Below are positions 40,175 to 48,031 of a DNA stretch of 64,000 nucleotides, one piece after another. The translations under genes were made by a program, and so were the position numbers. Below the pieces are notes generated by a model. The model did no database searches and was not told where the DNA came from. It saw only the letters and a program-made list of their open reading frames with translations. This DNA is from Stenotrophomonas panacihumi. GTDB lineage: Bacteria > Pseudomonadota > Gammaproteobacteria > Xanthomonadales > Xanthomonadaceae. Location: NCBI RefSeq assembly GCF_001431645.1, contig NZ_LLXU01000098.1, positions 1-64,000 on the forward strand, read 5' to 3'. Numbering within the stretch: position 1 is the stretch's first letter; every line of letters starts with the position of its first letter.

Positions 40175-40200
40175 GGCGTCTCCGGTATCGGAGACGCCAT
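40173..40200 (-). promoter_or_regulatory. 28-base hairpin/palindrome at the merR start
   Basis: ATGGCGTCTCCG and CGGAGACGCCAT form a perfect 12-bp inverted repeat with a four-base loop; the near end overlaps the merR start codon. In the merR mRNA the far half begins ATG and encodes a nine-residue peptide (MASPIPETP) whose TGA overlaps the merR ATG. It may be an operator or a translational control hairpin. Confidence 0.5.
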
Positions 40201-40223
40201 TGTCGAAACGGCCTTGTCGGAAA

Positions 40224-40250
40224 CCCGTCGGACGCCGGGGCGCCGACGGG
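40224..40250 (-). terminator. Possible ohr terminator
   Basis: CCCGTCGG pairs with CCGACGGG around an 11-base loop just downstream of the ohr stop, reading leftward. The following T-tract is short (TTTCC), so termination may be weak. Confidence 0.45.
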
Positions 40251-40257
40251 CCGGGGA

Positions 40258-40686
40258 TCAGGCCAGGGTCAGGGTGACGTCGATGTTGCCGCGGGTGGCG
40301 TTGGAGTACGGGCACACCTGGTGCGCGGCATCGACCAGCGCCTGCAGCTGCTCGCGCTCCATGCCCGGCACGGCGATCTTCAGCGCCACGGCGAGGCCGA
40401 AGCCGCCCGGGATCTGGCCGATGCCCACGCTGCCTTCGATGGTCGGTTCGGCCGGCAGCTTGATCTTCTCGCGGCCGGCGACGGCCTTCATCGCACCGAT
40501 GAAGCAGGCCGAATAGCCGGCGGCAAACAGCTGTTCCGGGTTGGTGCCGTCGCCGCCGGCGCCGCCGAGCTCGCGCGGGGTGGACAGCTTGATGTCGAGC
40601 ACGTTGTCCGACGAGACGGCGCGACCTTCGCGGCCCCCGGTGGCGGTGGCGTGGGCGGTGTACAGGACGGTGGTGGGCGATGCCAT
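40258..40686 (-). CDS. ohr: Organic hydroperoxide resistance protein Ohr
   Basis: A 142-residue thiol peroxidase of the Ohr family. It begins [33 protein letters not shown]; the two catalytic cysteines are at 61 ([10 protein letters not shown]) and 125 ([14 protein letters not shown]), the canonical positions. It detoxifies organic and fatty-acid hydroperoxides using lipoylated proteins. The ohrR gene lies upstream on the same strand and the gap carries an AT-rich OhrR-like box, so induction by organic peroxides is expected. Confidence 0.97.
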   Translation of the reverse strand: MASPTTVLYTAHATATGGREGRAVSSDNVLDIKLSTPRELGGAGGDGTNPEQLFAAGYSACFIGAMKAVAGREKIKLPAEPTIEGSVGIGQIPGGFGLAVALKIAVPGMEREQLQALVDAAHQVCPYSNATRGNIDVTLTLA

Positions 40687-40731
40687 GGGACTTCTCCTGG
40701 TGGGTGGCGGCTGGGCCGCAGATAGTGAGCG

Positions 40732-40742
40732 ATTAAATAGCG
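40732..40742. promoter_or_regulatory. OhrR-like box before ohr
   Basis: ATTAAATAGCG lies 46-56 bases upstream of the ohr start. The same 11-mer appears, inverted, before ohrR at 41248-41258. AT-rich sites shared by ohr and ohrR promoters are expected for OhrR regulation. Confidence 0.6.
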
Positions 40743-40765
40743 TGCAATTTCATGGGTCGAACGAA

Positions 40766-41227
40766 TCAGCGGGCGGCGCGGCCGAGGTTCTCCCGCAGCT
40801 GGTTCAGGCGGCCGTGGAGGGCCTTGGCCTCGTCCAGGCTGCAGGCCACGGCGCATCCGATCTGCTGCGGGACATCGGCCGCCTTGGCCCGCAGCGCGCG
40901 CCCGGCATCGGTGAGGCTGATGACCACCTGGCGCTCGTCGGCGGTAGCGCGACGGCGTGACACCAGGCCGGCGGCTTCCAGGCGCTTGAGCAGCGGCGTG
41001 AGCGTGGCCGAGTCCAGGAACAGGCGTTCGCCGATGTCCGAAACCGTGCGCTGGTCCTGCTCCCACAGCACCAGCATCACCAGGTACTGCGGATAAGTGA
41101 GATCCAGCGCCTTGAGCAGGCCGCGGTAGAGCTTGTTCATCGCCAGCTGCGTCGAGTACAGGGCGAAGCACAGCTGGTTGTCCAGCTTGAGGCTTTCGGC
41201 GGCATCGAAGGGAAGTGGCTTGTCCAT
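40766..41227 (-). CDS. ohrR: Organic hydroperoxide sensor/repressor OhrR (MarR family)
   Basis: A 153-residue MarR-type repressor. The peroxidatic cysteine is Cys20 in [11 protein letters not shown], and Cys125 and Cys129 (QIGCAVACS) match the second cysteines of the two-Cys OhrR of Xanthomonas campestris (22/127/131), so it should form an intersubunit disulfide on oxidation. The winged helix is in [43 protein letters not shown] 41227 gives the right N-terminus. Directly upstream of ohr. Confidence 0.95.
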   Translation of the reverse strand: MDKPLPFDAAESLKLDNQLCFALYSTQLAMNKLYRGLLKALDLTYPQYLVMLVLWEQDQRTVSDIGERLFLDSATLTPLLKRLEAAGLVSRRRATADERQVVISLTDAGRALRAKAADVPQQIGCAVACSLDEAKALHGRLNQLRENLGRAAR

Positions 41228-41241
41228 GGCGTGCAATTTAC

Positions 41242-41258
41242 ATAGCGCGCTATTTAAT
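41242..41258. promoter_or_regulatory. OhrR-like box before ohrR
   Basis: CGCTATTTAAT at 41248-41258 is the inverse of the box before ohr. The core around it, TAGCGCGCTA (41243-41252), is a perfect palindrome, 16-25 bases before the ohrR start, fitting autorepression. Confidence 0.6.
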
Positions 41259-41304
41259 AGCAAGGTTGATGGCCGAAATGGACAGCTTTCGTTCAGGCGC
41301 GGAA

Positions 41305-42399
41305 TCAGGCCTTGTGGGCGGTCGACAGGTATTCGGTGCTCTGCATTTCGATCAGGCGCGAGGCGGTGCGCTCGAAGGCGCCGGCCAGGCGCTCGCCGCT
41401 GTACAGCAGCGGCGGCGCATCGACCGCCGTGCAGACCAGGTTGACGTGGCGGTCGTAGAGCTCGTCGATCAGGTTGACGAAGCGGCGCGCCGCATCCTCG
41501 TTCATGCGGTCGAAGTGCGGGATGCCGCCGAGCAGCACGGTGTTGAACTCGCGCGCGATCTCGATGTAATCGGCCGTGCCGCGCGGGCCTTCGCACAGCG
41601 CGGCGAAATCGAACCACGCGATGCTCTTGCCGCGCCCGCGCACCGGGATCTTGCGGCCCTCGATCTGGATGTTGCCGGCGTGCGCCGCGCCGCCGCCGCT
41701 GAGTTCACCCCAGCGCTGCGACAGCCAGCCGTCGGACTGCGCGTCGAGTGGCGCCTGGTACACCGGCGAGCGCGTCAGCGCGCGCATGCGGTAGTCCTCG
41801 GTGCCTTCGGCGTAGAGCTCCACGCAGAACTTCTGCAGCAGCGCGATGGCGGGCAGGAAGCTCTCGCGCTGCAGGCCGTTGGCGTAGAGGTTCTCCGGCG
41901 CGGTATTGGAGGTGGTCACCAGCGTCACGCCTTCGGCGAACAGGCGCTCCAGCAGGCGGGCCAGCAGCATCGCATCGCCGATGTCGGTGACGAAGAATTC
42001 GTCCAGCACCAGTACGCGCAGGTTCTCGCGCCATTCCTGCGCGATCTTCGCCAGCGGGTCGCTCTGCCCGGCGTGCTCGCGCAGGCGCTCGTGCACGCCG
42101 CGCATGAAACGGTGGAAATGCGTGCGGTACTTCTGCTTGATCGGCAGGCTGTCGTAGAACAGGTCCACCAGGAACGTCTTGCCGCGGCCGACGCCGCCCC
42201 AGAAGTACAGGCCGCGCACCGGCTCGGGCTTTTTCCAGAACGCGGACAGGCGGTCGAGCCAGCCGTCCTGCGCGCTGTCGAGCAGGGCTTCGTGGATGCG
42301 GTCCAGTTCGGCCAGCGCCGCGTGCTGGGCCGGGTCGTCGTTCCAGTCGCCGCGCGCCACGCCTTCGGCGTAGCGCTGCGACGGAGTCAGTGCCGTCAT
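41305..42399 (-). CDS. zapE: Cell division protein ZapE (AFG1-like ATPase)
   Basis: A 364-residue P-loop ATPase. Walker A is [17 protein letters not shown] (near residues 63-79), Walker [20 protein letters not shown], and sensor-like [14 protein letters not shown] follows. [15 protein letters not shown] and the C-terminal [26 protein letters not shown] are AFG1/ZapE motifs. In E. coli ZapE binds FtsZ and affects Z-ring stability. Downstream of the alpha/beta hydrolase gene on the same strand, 16 bases apart. Confidence 0.95.
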   Translation of the reverse strand: MTALTPSQRYAEGVARGDWNDDPAQHAALAELDRIHEALLDSAQDGWLDRLSAFWKKPEPVRGLYFWGGVGRGKTFLVDLFYDSLPIKQKYRTHFHRFMRGVHERLREHAGQSDPLAKIAQEWRENLRVLVLDEFFVTDIGDAMLLARLLERLFAEGVTLVTTSNTAPENLYANGLQRESFLPAIALLQKFCVELYAEGTEDYRMRALTRSPVYQAPLDAQSDGWLSQRWGELSGGGAAHAGNIQIEGRKIPVRGRGKSIAWFDFAALCEGPRGTADYIEIAREFNTVLLGGIPHFDRMNEDAARRFVNLIDELYDRHVNLVCTAVDAPPLLYSGERLAGAFERTASRLIEMQSTEYLSTAHKA

Positions 42400-42415
42400 G
42401 TCGTCGCCGCCCGCC

Positions 42416-43084
42416 TCAGCCGTTCGCGCCGGGCAGCCAGCGCCGCACGCCGTGCTGGATCGCGCCGCGCAGGTCGATCAGCTTGCGATGGAAGAAGTGG
42501 CTGGTGTCGGGCATGCGCACCATTTCGTGCGGCGCGGACAGGCCCTCGAGCCAGCGGTATACCGCCTGCGCATCGACGATCTCGTCGGCATCGCCCTGGA
42601 TGACCAGCCATTGCGCGGGCGGCTGCACGCCCTCGAAATCCCAGCCGCGATCCACCGGCGGGGCGATCGACACCATCACCTGCGGCTGCAGTTCCCCGGC
42701 CAGGCGCAGCGAGACGAACGCACCGAAGCTGAAACCGGCCAGCCACAGCGCCGCATCCGGGCGCTGCGCGCGCACCCAGGCGGCGACCGCGCGCAGGTCG
42801 TCCTGCTCGCCGTTGCCGTGGTCGAACGTGCCGGCCGAATGGCCCACGCCGCGGAAATTGAAACGCACCACGGTCACGCCGAGTTCGCGCAACGAACGCG
42901 CGCACATCGTGACCACCTTGTTGTGCATGCTGCCGCCCTCGGTGGAGAGCGGATGGCAGACGATGGCCACGACCGGCAGCGGCGCGACCTCGCCCTCGGG
43001 CAGGTCGACGGCGACTTCGAGCGGCCCGACGGGGCCGTCCAGCACGAGCGCGCCGGATTCTGTGGGGAAGGGGGCTTCGGACAT
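42416..43084 (-). CDS. Alpha/beta hydrolase (DUF/dienelactone-like, YpfH-type)
   Basis: A 222-residue hydrolase. VVAIVCHPLSTEGGSMHNKVV is the N-terminal strand of the HPHP-type hydrolases, VVRFNFRGVGHSAG the oxyanion region, LAGFSFGAFVSLRLA the Ser nucleophile elbow, and VIQGDADEIVDAQ and DTSHFFHRKL give Asp and His. Similar proteins sit beside zapE in other Xanthomonads, as I recall. Substrate unknown. ATG 43084 is preferred to an upstream start. Confidence 0.88.
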   Translation of the reverse strand: MSEAPFPTESGALVLDGPVGPLEVAVDLPEGEVAPLPVVAIVCHPLSTEGGSMHNKVVTMCARSLRELGVTVVRFNFRGVGHSAGTFDHGNGEQDDLRAVAAWVRAQRPDAALWLAGFSFGAFVSLRLAGELQPQVMVSIAPPVDRGWDFEGVQPPAQWLVIQGDADEIVDAQAVYRWLEGLSAPHEMVRMPDTSHFFHRKLIDLRGAIQHGVRRWLPGANG

Positions 43085-43148
43085 GCCCTCATAATAACCG
43101 CCCCGCCCGGCCGCCCGACGCGTACCGGCACACCGCATCGTCCTGCCC

Positions 43149-44009
43149 ATGTCCTACCTGTTGCTCAGCGTGCTCTGCAGTGTCCTGGTCTCGGTACTGC
43201 TCAAGCTGGCGCCCCGCCAGCGCATCGACATCGCCCAGGCGATCACCTGGAACTACGCCGTCGCCGGTGCGTTGGCGCTGTGGCTGCTGGATCCCTCGCT
43301 GGCGGCATTGCGCGCGCCGCAGACGCCCTGGGTCGCGCTGGTGCTGCTGGCCATCGCGTTGCCCTCGATCTTCCTGGTGCTCGCGCGCTCGGTGCGCCTG
43401 GCCGGCATCGTGCGCAGCGACGTGGCGCAGCGCCTGTCGCTGCTGCTGTCGCTGGCGGCAGCGTTCCTGTGGTTCGGCGAGCAGGCCAGCGCCGGCAAGC
43501 TCGCGGGGCTCGCGCTTGGGCTGCTGGCGATCGTGGGCATCCTGCAGCGGCCGGCCGCGGCGTCGGAAGGTGCACGCGGCTGGCCGTGGCTGCTCGCGGT
43601 ATGGGCCGGATTCGCGCTGATCGACGTGCTGCTCAAGCGCATCGCGCTCGCCGGCGTGTCCTCGCTCAGCTCGCTGACGCTGTGCTTCCTTATCGCCTTC
43701 GCACTCATGCTCACCGTGCAGGTCGTGCGACGCCTGCGCGGCGACATGCGCTTCGATGCACGCAGCCTGGTCGGCGGCGGCGTGCTGGGCGCGCTGAACT
43801 TCGCCAACATCCTGTTCTACGTGCGCGCGCACCAAGCCCTGTCGGACAGCCCGGCGGTGGTGTTCGCCACGATGAACATCGGCGTGGTGGCCCTGGGCGC
43901 GATGGTCGGCATCGTGGCGTTCGGGGAGCGGACCAGTCGCTGGAACCGCGCGGGGCTGGCGCTGGCCGTGGTCGCCATCGCCGTGATCGCCTTCGCCGCG
44001 AAGGGATGA
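43149..44009 (+). CDS. EamA/DMT-type inner-membrane transporter
   Basis: A 286-residue protein with about ten hydrophobic helices and two EamA-like halves. It begins YLLLSVLCSVLVSVLLKLAPRQRIDIAQAITWNY and ends with LALAVVAIAVIAFAAKG; VVFATMNIGVVALGAMVGIVAFGERTSRW is the typical penultimate helix pair. Substrate unknown; drug/metabolite exporters and nucleotide-sugar-like carriers both use this fold. It is divergent from the hydrolase gene. Confidence 0.85.
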   Translation: MSYLLLSVLCSVLVSVLLKLAPRQRIDIAQAITWNYAVAGALALWLLDPSLAALRAPQTPWVALVLLAIALPSIFLVLARSVRLAGIVRSDVAQRLSLLLSLAAAFLWFGEQASAGKLAGLALGLLAIVGILQRPAAASEGARGWPWLLAVWAGFALIDVLLKRIALAGVSSLSSLTLCFLIAFALMLTVQVVRRLRGDMRFDARSLVGGGVLGALNFANILFYVRAHQALSDSPAVVFATMNIGVVALGAMVGIVAFGERTSRWNRAGLALAVVAIAVIAFAAKG

Positions 44010-44059
44010 TCGCGCGACACGGCGTTCCAGCTACAACCTCTGGCGGGCTTGACACTGTT

Positions 44060-44072
44060 GTTACTCTATAAC
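44060..44072. promoter_or_regulatory. Zur-like box before the MerC-like gene
   Basis: GTTACTCTATAAC matches the gammaproteobacterial Zur core GTTATANTATAAC at 10 of 12 defined positions. A TTGACA at 44049-44054 lies just upstream. Zinc regulation is an inference from this match. Confidence 0.45.
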
Positions 44073-44093
44073 AGTTCCAGCCGGGAGTATCCC

Positions 44094-44477
44094 TTGAAGC
44101 CTGCCACCCCCACCGTCTCCGCTTGGGCCGACTTGTCGGCCGCCGCCCTGTCAGGCCTGTGCCTGCTCCATTGCCTCGCCCTGCCGCTGCTGGCCTCGTT
44201 GCTGCCGGTGCTCGGCGCCTGGAGCCAGGCCGAGTGGGTGCATGGCGTATTCGTGCTGCTGGCGTTGCCGCTCAGCCTGCTGGCCCTCGCGCGCGCGCAT
44301 GCCCGGCGCGCGTTGCCGCTGAAGATGTGGGCACTGGCGGCGTTCGGGCTGGCCGCGCTGGCTGCCGGCGCGCTGGGCTGGCCGGTCGCGCGGTGGGAGA
44401 CGCCCATTACCGTGGGCGGCAGCCTGATGCTGGTCGCGACGCATGCCTGGAACCTGCGCCGCGGCCACGCGCACTAG
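44094..44477 (+). CDS. MerC-domain membrane protein
   Basis: A 127-residue protein with four predicted helices. ADLSAAALSGLCLLHCLALPLLASLLPVLGAW holds the MerC cysteine pair (CLLHC) in the first helix. MerC proteins carry mercuric ions in mer operons, but lone MerC-domain proteins outside them are often in zinc regulons. No mer gene is near. TTG at 44094 is proposed as the start, because GGGAG lies seven bases upstream; the frame also opens at 44049, inside the promoter. Confidence 0.75.
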   Translation: MKPATPTVSAWADLSAAALSGLCLLHCLALPLLASLLPVLGAWSQAEWVHGVFVLLALPLSLLALARAHARRALPLKMWALAAFGLAALAAGALGWPVARWETPITVGGSLMLVATHAWNLRRGHAH

Positions 44478-44478
44478 C

Positions 44479-46224
44479 TCAGGGGTCGAAGCCCAGCAGC
44501 AGCGGGTCGTGGTCGGAGCTGCGCCACGGCCCTTCCACGTTGCGATCCCGATAGCCCAGCGCGTCCTGTTCGTCGGCATTGATATGCCATTCGACCGCGC
44601 CACGCAGCGCAGGCGCGAAGGCCGGGCTCAGCAATGCATGGTCCAGCCGGCCGGTCTGGCCGTTGTAGACGTAACTGTAGGGATGCGCGACGCCGGCCAC
44701 GACGAACGCATCCTGCCAGCCGCGCGCACGCAGTTCGCGTAGCGGGGATTCTTCGGCGTAGGCATTGAAGTCGCCCAGCAGGACGGCGCGCTGGCCCCCG
44801 CTGCGGGTGGGATCGGTACGCAGCCAATCATCCAGGCGCCGCGCGGTTTGCGCGCGCGTGGCGTTCCAGCAGGCCTGGCCGTCCTTCTGGTCGGCATCGG
44901 CGCCGGTCGCCTCGCTGCAGCCCTTGGACTTGAAGTGGTTGGCCACCACGACGAACGGCTTGCCGCCCGCGCGGCTGCGGAATGCCTGCGCCAGCGGCAC
45001 CCGGCTGTGGTCGACGAACGGGCCGCCTTCCAGCGTCACCGGCTTGCCGACCGCCTTCACCCTGGACGCGCGGTAGATCAGGCCGACACGGATCGGATTC
45101 GTTCCCGGCCCCTTGCCAGCATCCACGTAACGCCAGTCACCCTGCTCGCCCTGGCCCTCGTTGAGCGCGTTGACCAGCGTGGCGACGGCCGAGTCCGGCC
45201 CGTAGCCATCGTTCTCCAGCTCCATCAGCGCGGCGACGTCGGCATGCAGCGGGCGGATCGTCTCCACCAGCTTGGCCAGCTGCGCCTTGAACTCGGCTTC
45301 GGTGCGCGCGCCACGCAGGGTGGGGAAGCCGCCGCCCTTGCCGTCACCGTTGAAGAAGTTCTCCAGGTTGAAGGAGGCCGCGCGCAAGGCGCCGGCCACT
45401 TCCGGCGGCGCGGGACGCTGCAGTGCCGGGGGCGCCAGCGGCGCGGTCACCTGCAGGCGCCAGCTGCCGTCGTAGCGGCGATCGACGATGCCCTCCACCT
45501 GCGTGAAGGCAGTGCCAGTGCGCAGCGTTGCATCGGCGGGCAGGTACGCCACCTGCCCCGGGTTGCGCTGGCTGCTGCCATCGTCGAGCACGAGGCGGCG
45601 ACGCGCGTTGTCACGTTCCACCTCGGCGTACTGCGCGCTGCCCGGCTCCGCGACTTCGCTCGGCTGCCAGAGCCGGCCATCGAAGGCGACGACCAGCTCG
45701 CCGTTGCGCTCCAGCCCATCCGTGCCGGACAGCGTCAACGGCGCGCTGATGCGCACGCGTTCGCCTTCCAGGGCACGCCAGTCGGCGGGCGCGGCGGTGA
45801 TCTCGCGCAGCGGCAGCGGCTGGGCGTGCTTGAGCACCTCGATGCGTTCGGCCTTGAGCGTGGTCAGCGAGGCTTGGGCACCCGCCGCCGTCTCGGCCAC
45901 CTGGCCGCGCACGCGCACCCGGTCGCCCACGGCGAGCGCGGCATCCCCCGCCGGCTGCACGAACACTGCGTCGGAGGTGGCGTCGTCGCCGTCGCCGCCG
46001 TCCTGCACGAAGAAGCCGCCGAGGCTGGCCCGCCAATCCGCGGTCACCACGCCTTCGATCGTGACGGGCTTGCCTTCGTAAGCGCTACGCGCCTCGCTGC
46101 CCTGCACCGTGCCGATCGGCAGCGCCTTGGGGGCTGCGGCCACGGCCGGCAGGACGGCGCACAGCGCCAGCGTGAGGACAGCCTGCCGCAACTGCGGCAA
46201 CCGGGAAGCCGGGGAAAGCGACAT
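44479..46224 (-). CDS. ExeM/NucH-type extracellular endonuclease
   Basis: A 581-residue secreted nuclease. The signal peptide is around LRQAVLTLALCAVLPAVAAA. Residues about 30-280 hold an OB-fold/lamin-tail-like region (IEGVVTADWRASLGGFFVQDGGDGDDATSDAVFV), and the rest is an endonuclease/exonuclease/phosphatase domain: RAASFNLENFFNGDG, ALMELENDGYG, VVANHFKSKGC, LLGDFNAYAEESPL and SSDHDPLLLGFD with catalytic Asn, Glu, Asp and His. Such enzymes degrade extracellular DNA. ATG 46224 gives the signal peptide at the N-terminus. Confidence 0.92.
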   Translation of the reverse strand: MSLSPASRLPQLRQAVLTLALCAVLPAVAAAPKALPIGTVQGSEARSAYEGKPVTIEGVVTADWRASLGGFFVQDGGDGDDATSDAVFVQPAGDAALAVGDRVRVRGQVAETAAGAQASLTTLKAERIEVLKHAQPLPLREITAAPADWRALEGERVRISAPLTLSGTDGLERNGELVVAFDGRLWQPSEVAEPGSAQYAEVERDNARRRLVLDDGSSQRNPGQVAYLPADATLRTGTAFTQVEGIVDRRYDGSWRLQVTAPLAPPALQRPAPPEVAGALRAASFNLENFFNGDGKGGGFPTLRGARTEAEFKAQLAKLVETIRPLHADVAALMELENDGYGPDSAVATLVNALNEGQGEQGDWRYVDAGKGPGTNPIRVGLIYRASRVKAVGKPVTLEGGPFVDHSRVPLAQAFRSRAGGKPFVVVANHFKSKGCSEATGADADQKDGQACWNATRAQTARRLDDWLRTDPTRSGGQRAVLLGDFNAYAEESPLRELRARGWQDAFVVAGVAHPYSYVYNGQTGRLDHALLSPAFAPALRGAVEWHINADEQDALGYRDRNVEGPWRSSDHDPLLLGFDP

Positions 46225-46248
46225 TCGGGGTACTCCGTGGGTCCGACC

Positions 46249-46275
46249 AAACAAAACGCCGCCCGGTGGGCGGCG
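46249..46275 (-). terminator. Terminator after the cytochrome c gene
   Basis: CGCCGCCC and GGGCGGCG form an 8-bp stem with a three-base loop; on the minus strand it is followed by TTTTGTTT. It lies 25 bases past the cytochrome stop and upstream of the nuclease gene. Confidence 0.8.
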
Positions 46276-46299
46276 CGGGGGGTGCACGATACACCCGGG

Positions 46300-46818
46300 C
46301 TATTTCAGATTGCCGACCATCCAGTCGACCGTGGCCTTGACCTGCTCCTCGGTCAGGGACGGGTTACCGCCCTTCGGCGGCATGATGCCGCCATCGGGGC
46401 CGGTGAAGCCTTCGATGGCGTGCTTGTAGAGCGTGTCCTTGCCTTGCGCGATGCGCTTGTCCCAATGCGAATGGTCCAGCGTCGGCGCATTGCCCACGCC
46501 ATTGGTATGGCAGGCGGTGCAGAGGTTGTCGAAAATCACCTTGCCGTCGGTCGTACCCCCATAGGCGACCTGGGAAGCGGCCTTGGCCATCGCCGCCGCA
46601 TGCGCGGCGGCCTGCGCGGCGGCGCCGGTGCTGCCGGCATAGACCGCACCTGCCGGTGCGATGCGTTGCTCGGTGCGCTTGGCGGCCGTCGGGGATACCT
46701 CGTCGGGAATCGCGCGTTGCAGGTGTGCGGCAAACAGGATCAGGCCCAGGGTGACCAGCATCAGCAGGCCGATCACCATGGAAAACTTCTTCAGGAACTC
46801 GAGATCGTAATTCCGCAC
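46300..46818 (-). CDS. Membrane-anchored cytochrome c (c5-like)
   Basis: A 172-residue protein. An N-terminal membrane anchor (FSMVIGLLMLVTLGLILFAAHL) is followed by an Ala-rich linker and a class I cytochrome domain. The haem site is CTACH (in IFDNLCTACHTNGVGNAPTLDH), and the methionine ligand is in GGIMPPKGG. Cytochrome c5 family members pass electrons to terminal oxidases. GTG at 46818 is the start, with GGAG eleven bases upstream. Its own transcription unit, bounded by a terminator. Confidence 0.92.
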   Translation of the reverse strand: MRNYDLEFLKKFSMVIGLLMLVTLGLILFAAHLQRAIPDEVSPTAAKRTEQRIAPAGAVYAGSTGAAAQAAAHAAAMAKAASQVAYGGTTDGKVIFDNLCTACHTNGVGNAPTLDHSHWDKRIAQGKDTLYKHAIEGFTGPDGGIMPPKGGNPSLTEEQVKATVDWMVGNLK

Positions 46819-47068
46819 GCGCTCACTCCTGGCTGTGGTTCGGGACCTTCGCTACGCGCCGGAGTATAGGGCCAGTCCGTATTCACTGAAGCCCCCCGGC
46901 ACCCGCCGCCACGAGGGCTTCGATAAAGCACACGGAATTGCGGGGGTTTGCGCCCGCCCGCTACGCGGCGGGAGGCCGCTTTTGCGGCAGCGCGGCACGG
47001 CGGCCGCGTCGCGGCCAAGCCGGAAAATGAGTATCATTCCCAACTTCACACCTCTCCGGAACATGCTC
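46819..47068. other. Intergenic region with hairpins and Fur box
   Basis: This 250-base gap separates the cytochrome gene from the iron-linked operon. A minus-strand TATACT near 46864 may be the cytochrome -10. GAAGCCC (46888-46894) can pair with GGGCTTC (46915-46921), and CCCGCC (46953-46958) with GGCGGG (46967-46972). The Fur box is at 47026-47038. No ORF here is convincing. Confidence 0.4.
47026..47038. promoter_or_regulatory. Fur box before the DUF4198/PepSY operon
   Basis: AATGAGTATCATT is a perfect AATGA-N3-TCATT inverted repeat, close to the core of the Fur consensus (AATGATAATCATT). It ends 30 bases before the first gene of the operon, so repression by iron-loaded Fur is likely. Confidence 0.7.
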
Positions 47069-47716
47069 ATGAAGAAGCTGCTGCTGGCCTGCGTGGCCTG
47101 GTCGTGCCTGTCGCTGTCGGCCCATGCCCATGAAATCTGGATCGAACGTGACGGCCAGAGCGGCCCGGTGCGCGTCTATTTCGGCGAGCCGGCCGAAGCG
47201 GCGGCAGCCGAGAGCGAGGACGAACTCGGCCGCCTGCAGCATTTCGAAGTGTTCGGTGCCCAGGGCAAGGCCGGCAAGGCGACCCGCAACGGCGACCATC
47301 TCGTCGCCCCGCTGGCCGCCAGCGGCGATGCCTGGCTGTTCGACAACCAGGTCTTCGAGCCGTGGCAGGGCGAGGACAAGCGCTATGAGGCGGTGAGCTA
47401 CTACGCGCGCGCCGGCCGCAGCAGCACGAAGTCGCGCCTGGCGCTGGAACTCGTGCCGACGGCTGCCCAGGGCAACACCTTCACCGCCACGTTCCGCGAA
47501 AAGCCGCTGGCCGATACCGAGATCTCGCTCATCGACCAGAAGAAGACCCTCAAGACGCTCAAGACCGATGCACAGGGCCGGGTGACGCTGCCGTCGCTGG
47601 CACCGGGCCGCTACATCGTGGTGGTCGCGCACAAGGAGCCGGTCGAGACGCTGGTGGCCGGCAAGCAGGTCGAGACGATGCACCACATCAGCACGCTGAC
47701 TTTCGCTTCCGAATAA
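47069..47716 (+). CDS. DUF4198-like exported protein
   Basis: A 215-residue periplasmic protein. The signal peptide is MKKLLLACVAWSCLSLSAHA, followed by HEIWIERDGQSGPVRVYFGEPAEA, the N-terminal signature of DUF4198/NikM-like proteins. The C-terminal part (DTEISLIDQKKTLKTLKTDAQGRVTLPSLAPGRYIVVVAHKE) is a carboxypeptidase-regulatory-like beta fold. Members accompany metal and siderophore uptake genes. ATG 47069 is chosen over 47063. First gene of a four-gene Fur-boxed operon. Confidence 0.85.
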   Translation: MKKLLLACVAWSCLSLSAHAHEIWIERDGQSGPVRVYFGEPAEAAAAESEDELGRLQHFEVFGAQGKAGKATRNGDHLVAPLAASGDAWLFDNQVFEPWQGEDKRYEAVSYYARAGRSSTKSRLALELVPTAAQGNTFTATFREKPLADTEISLIDQKKTLKTLKTDAQGRVTLPSLAPGRYIVVVAHKEPVETLVAGKQVETMHHISTLTFASE

Positions 47717-47719
47717 AGC

Positions 47720-48031
47720 GTGATCGTGTCCAGCAACCGCCTCCCCCTGCCGTGGTTCAAGCGCCCGTGGCTGGGCGTGCTCTCCCGTAGCGGCGCCGCC
47801 ATCTTCGGCGGCTACGCGCTCGCCAGCGCCAGCAGCGTGCTGCTCGCGCGGGCGTTGCCCACGCCCAGCCAGGCGGTGTTGACCGGCCTGATGGTCGGCA
47901 TCCTGGTCTGCGCCTGCGCCGCGTTGTGGGCCTTCGCCACGGCCAGCGCATGGCGGGCATGGGCGGGCATCGTGATCCCGGCGGCGGCGATGTTCGGCCT
48001 CGCCGCACTGATCGGGCCGGGGGGCGCATGA
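47720..48031 (+). CDS. DUF3649-like membrane protein
   Basis: A 103-residue protein with three hydrophobic helices (GAAIFGGYALASASSVLLARALP, AVLTGLMVGILVCACAALWAFATAS, AWAGIVIPAAAMFGLAALIG). It fits DUF3649, which precedes PepSY genes in iron-regulated operons. GTG at 47720 is four bases from the preceding stop; a second GTG at 47726 is possible. Stop overlaps the PepSY start. Confidence 0.8.
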   Translation: MIVSSNRLPLPWFKRPWLGVLSRSGAAIFGGYALASASSVLLARALPTPSQAVLTGLMVGILVCACAALWAFATASAWRAWAGIVIPAAAMFGLAALIGPGGA

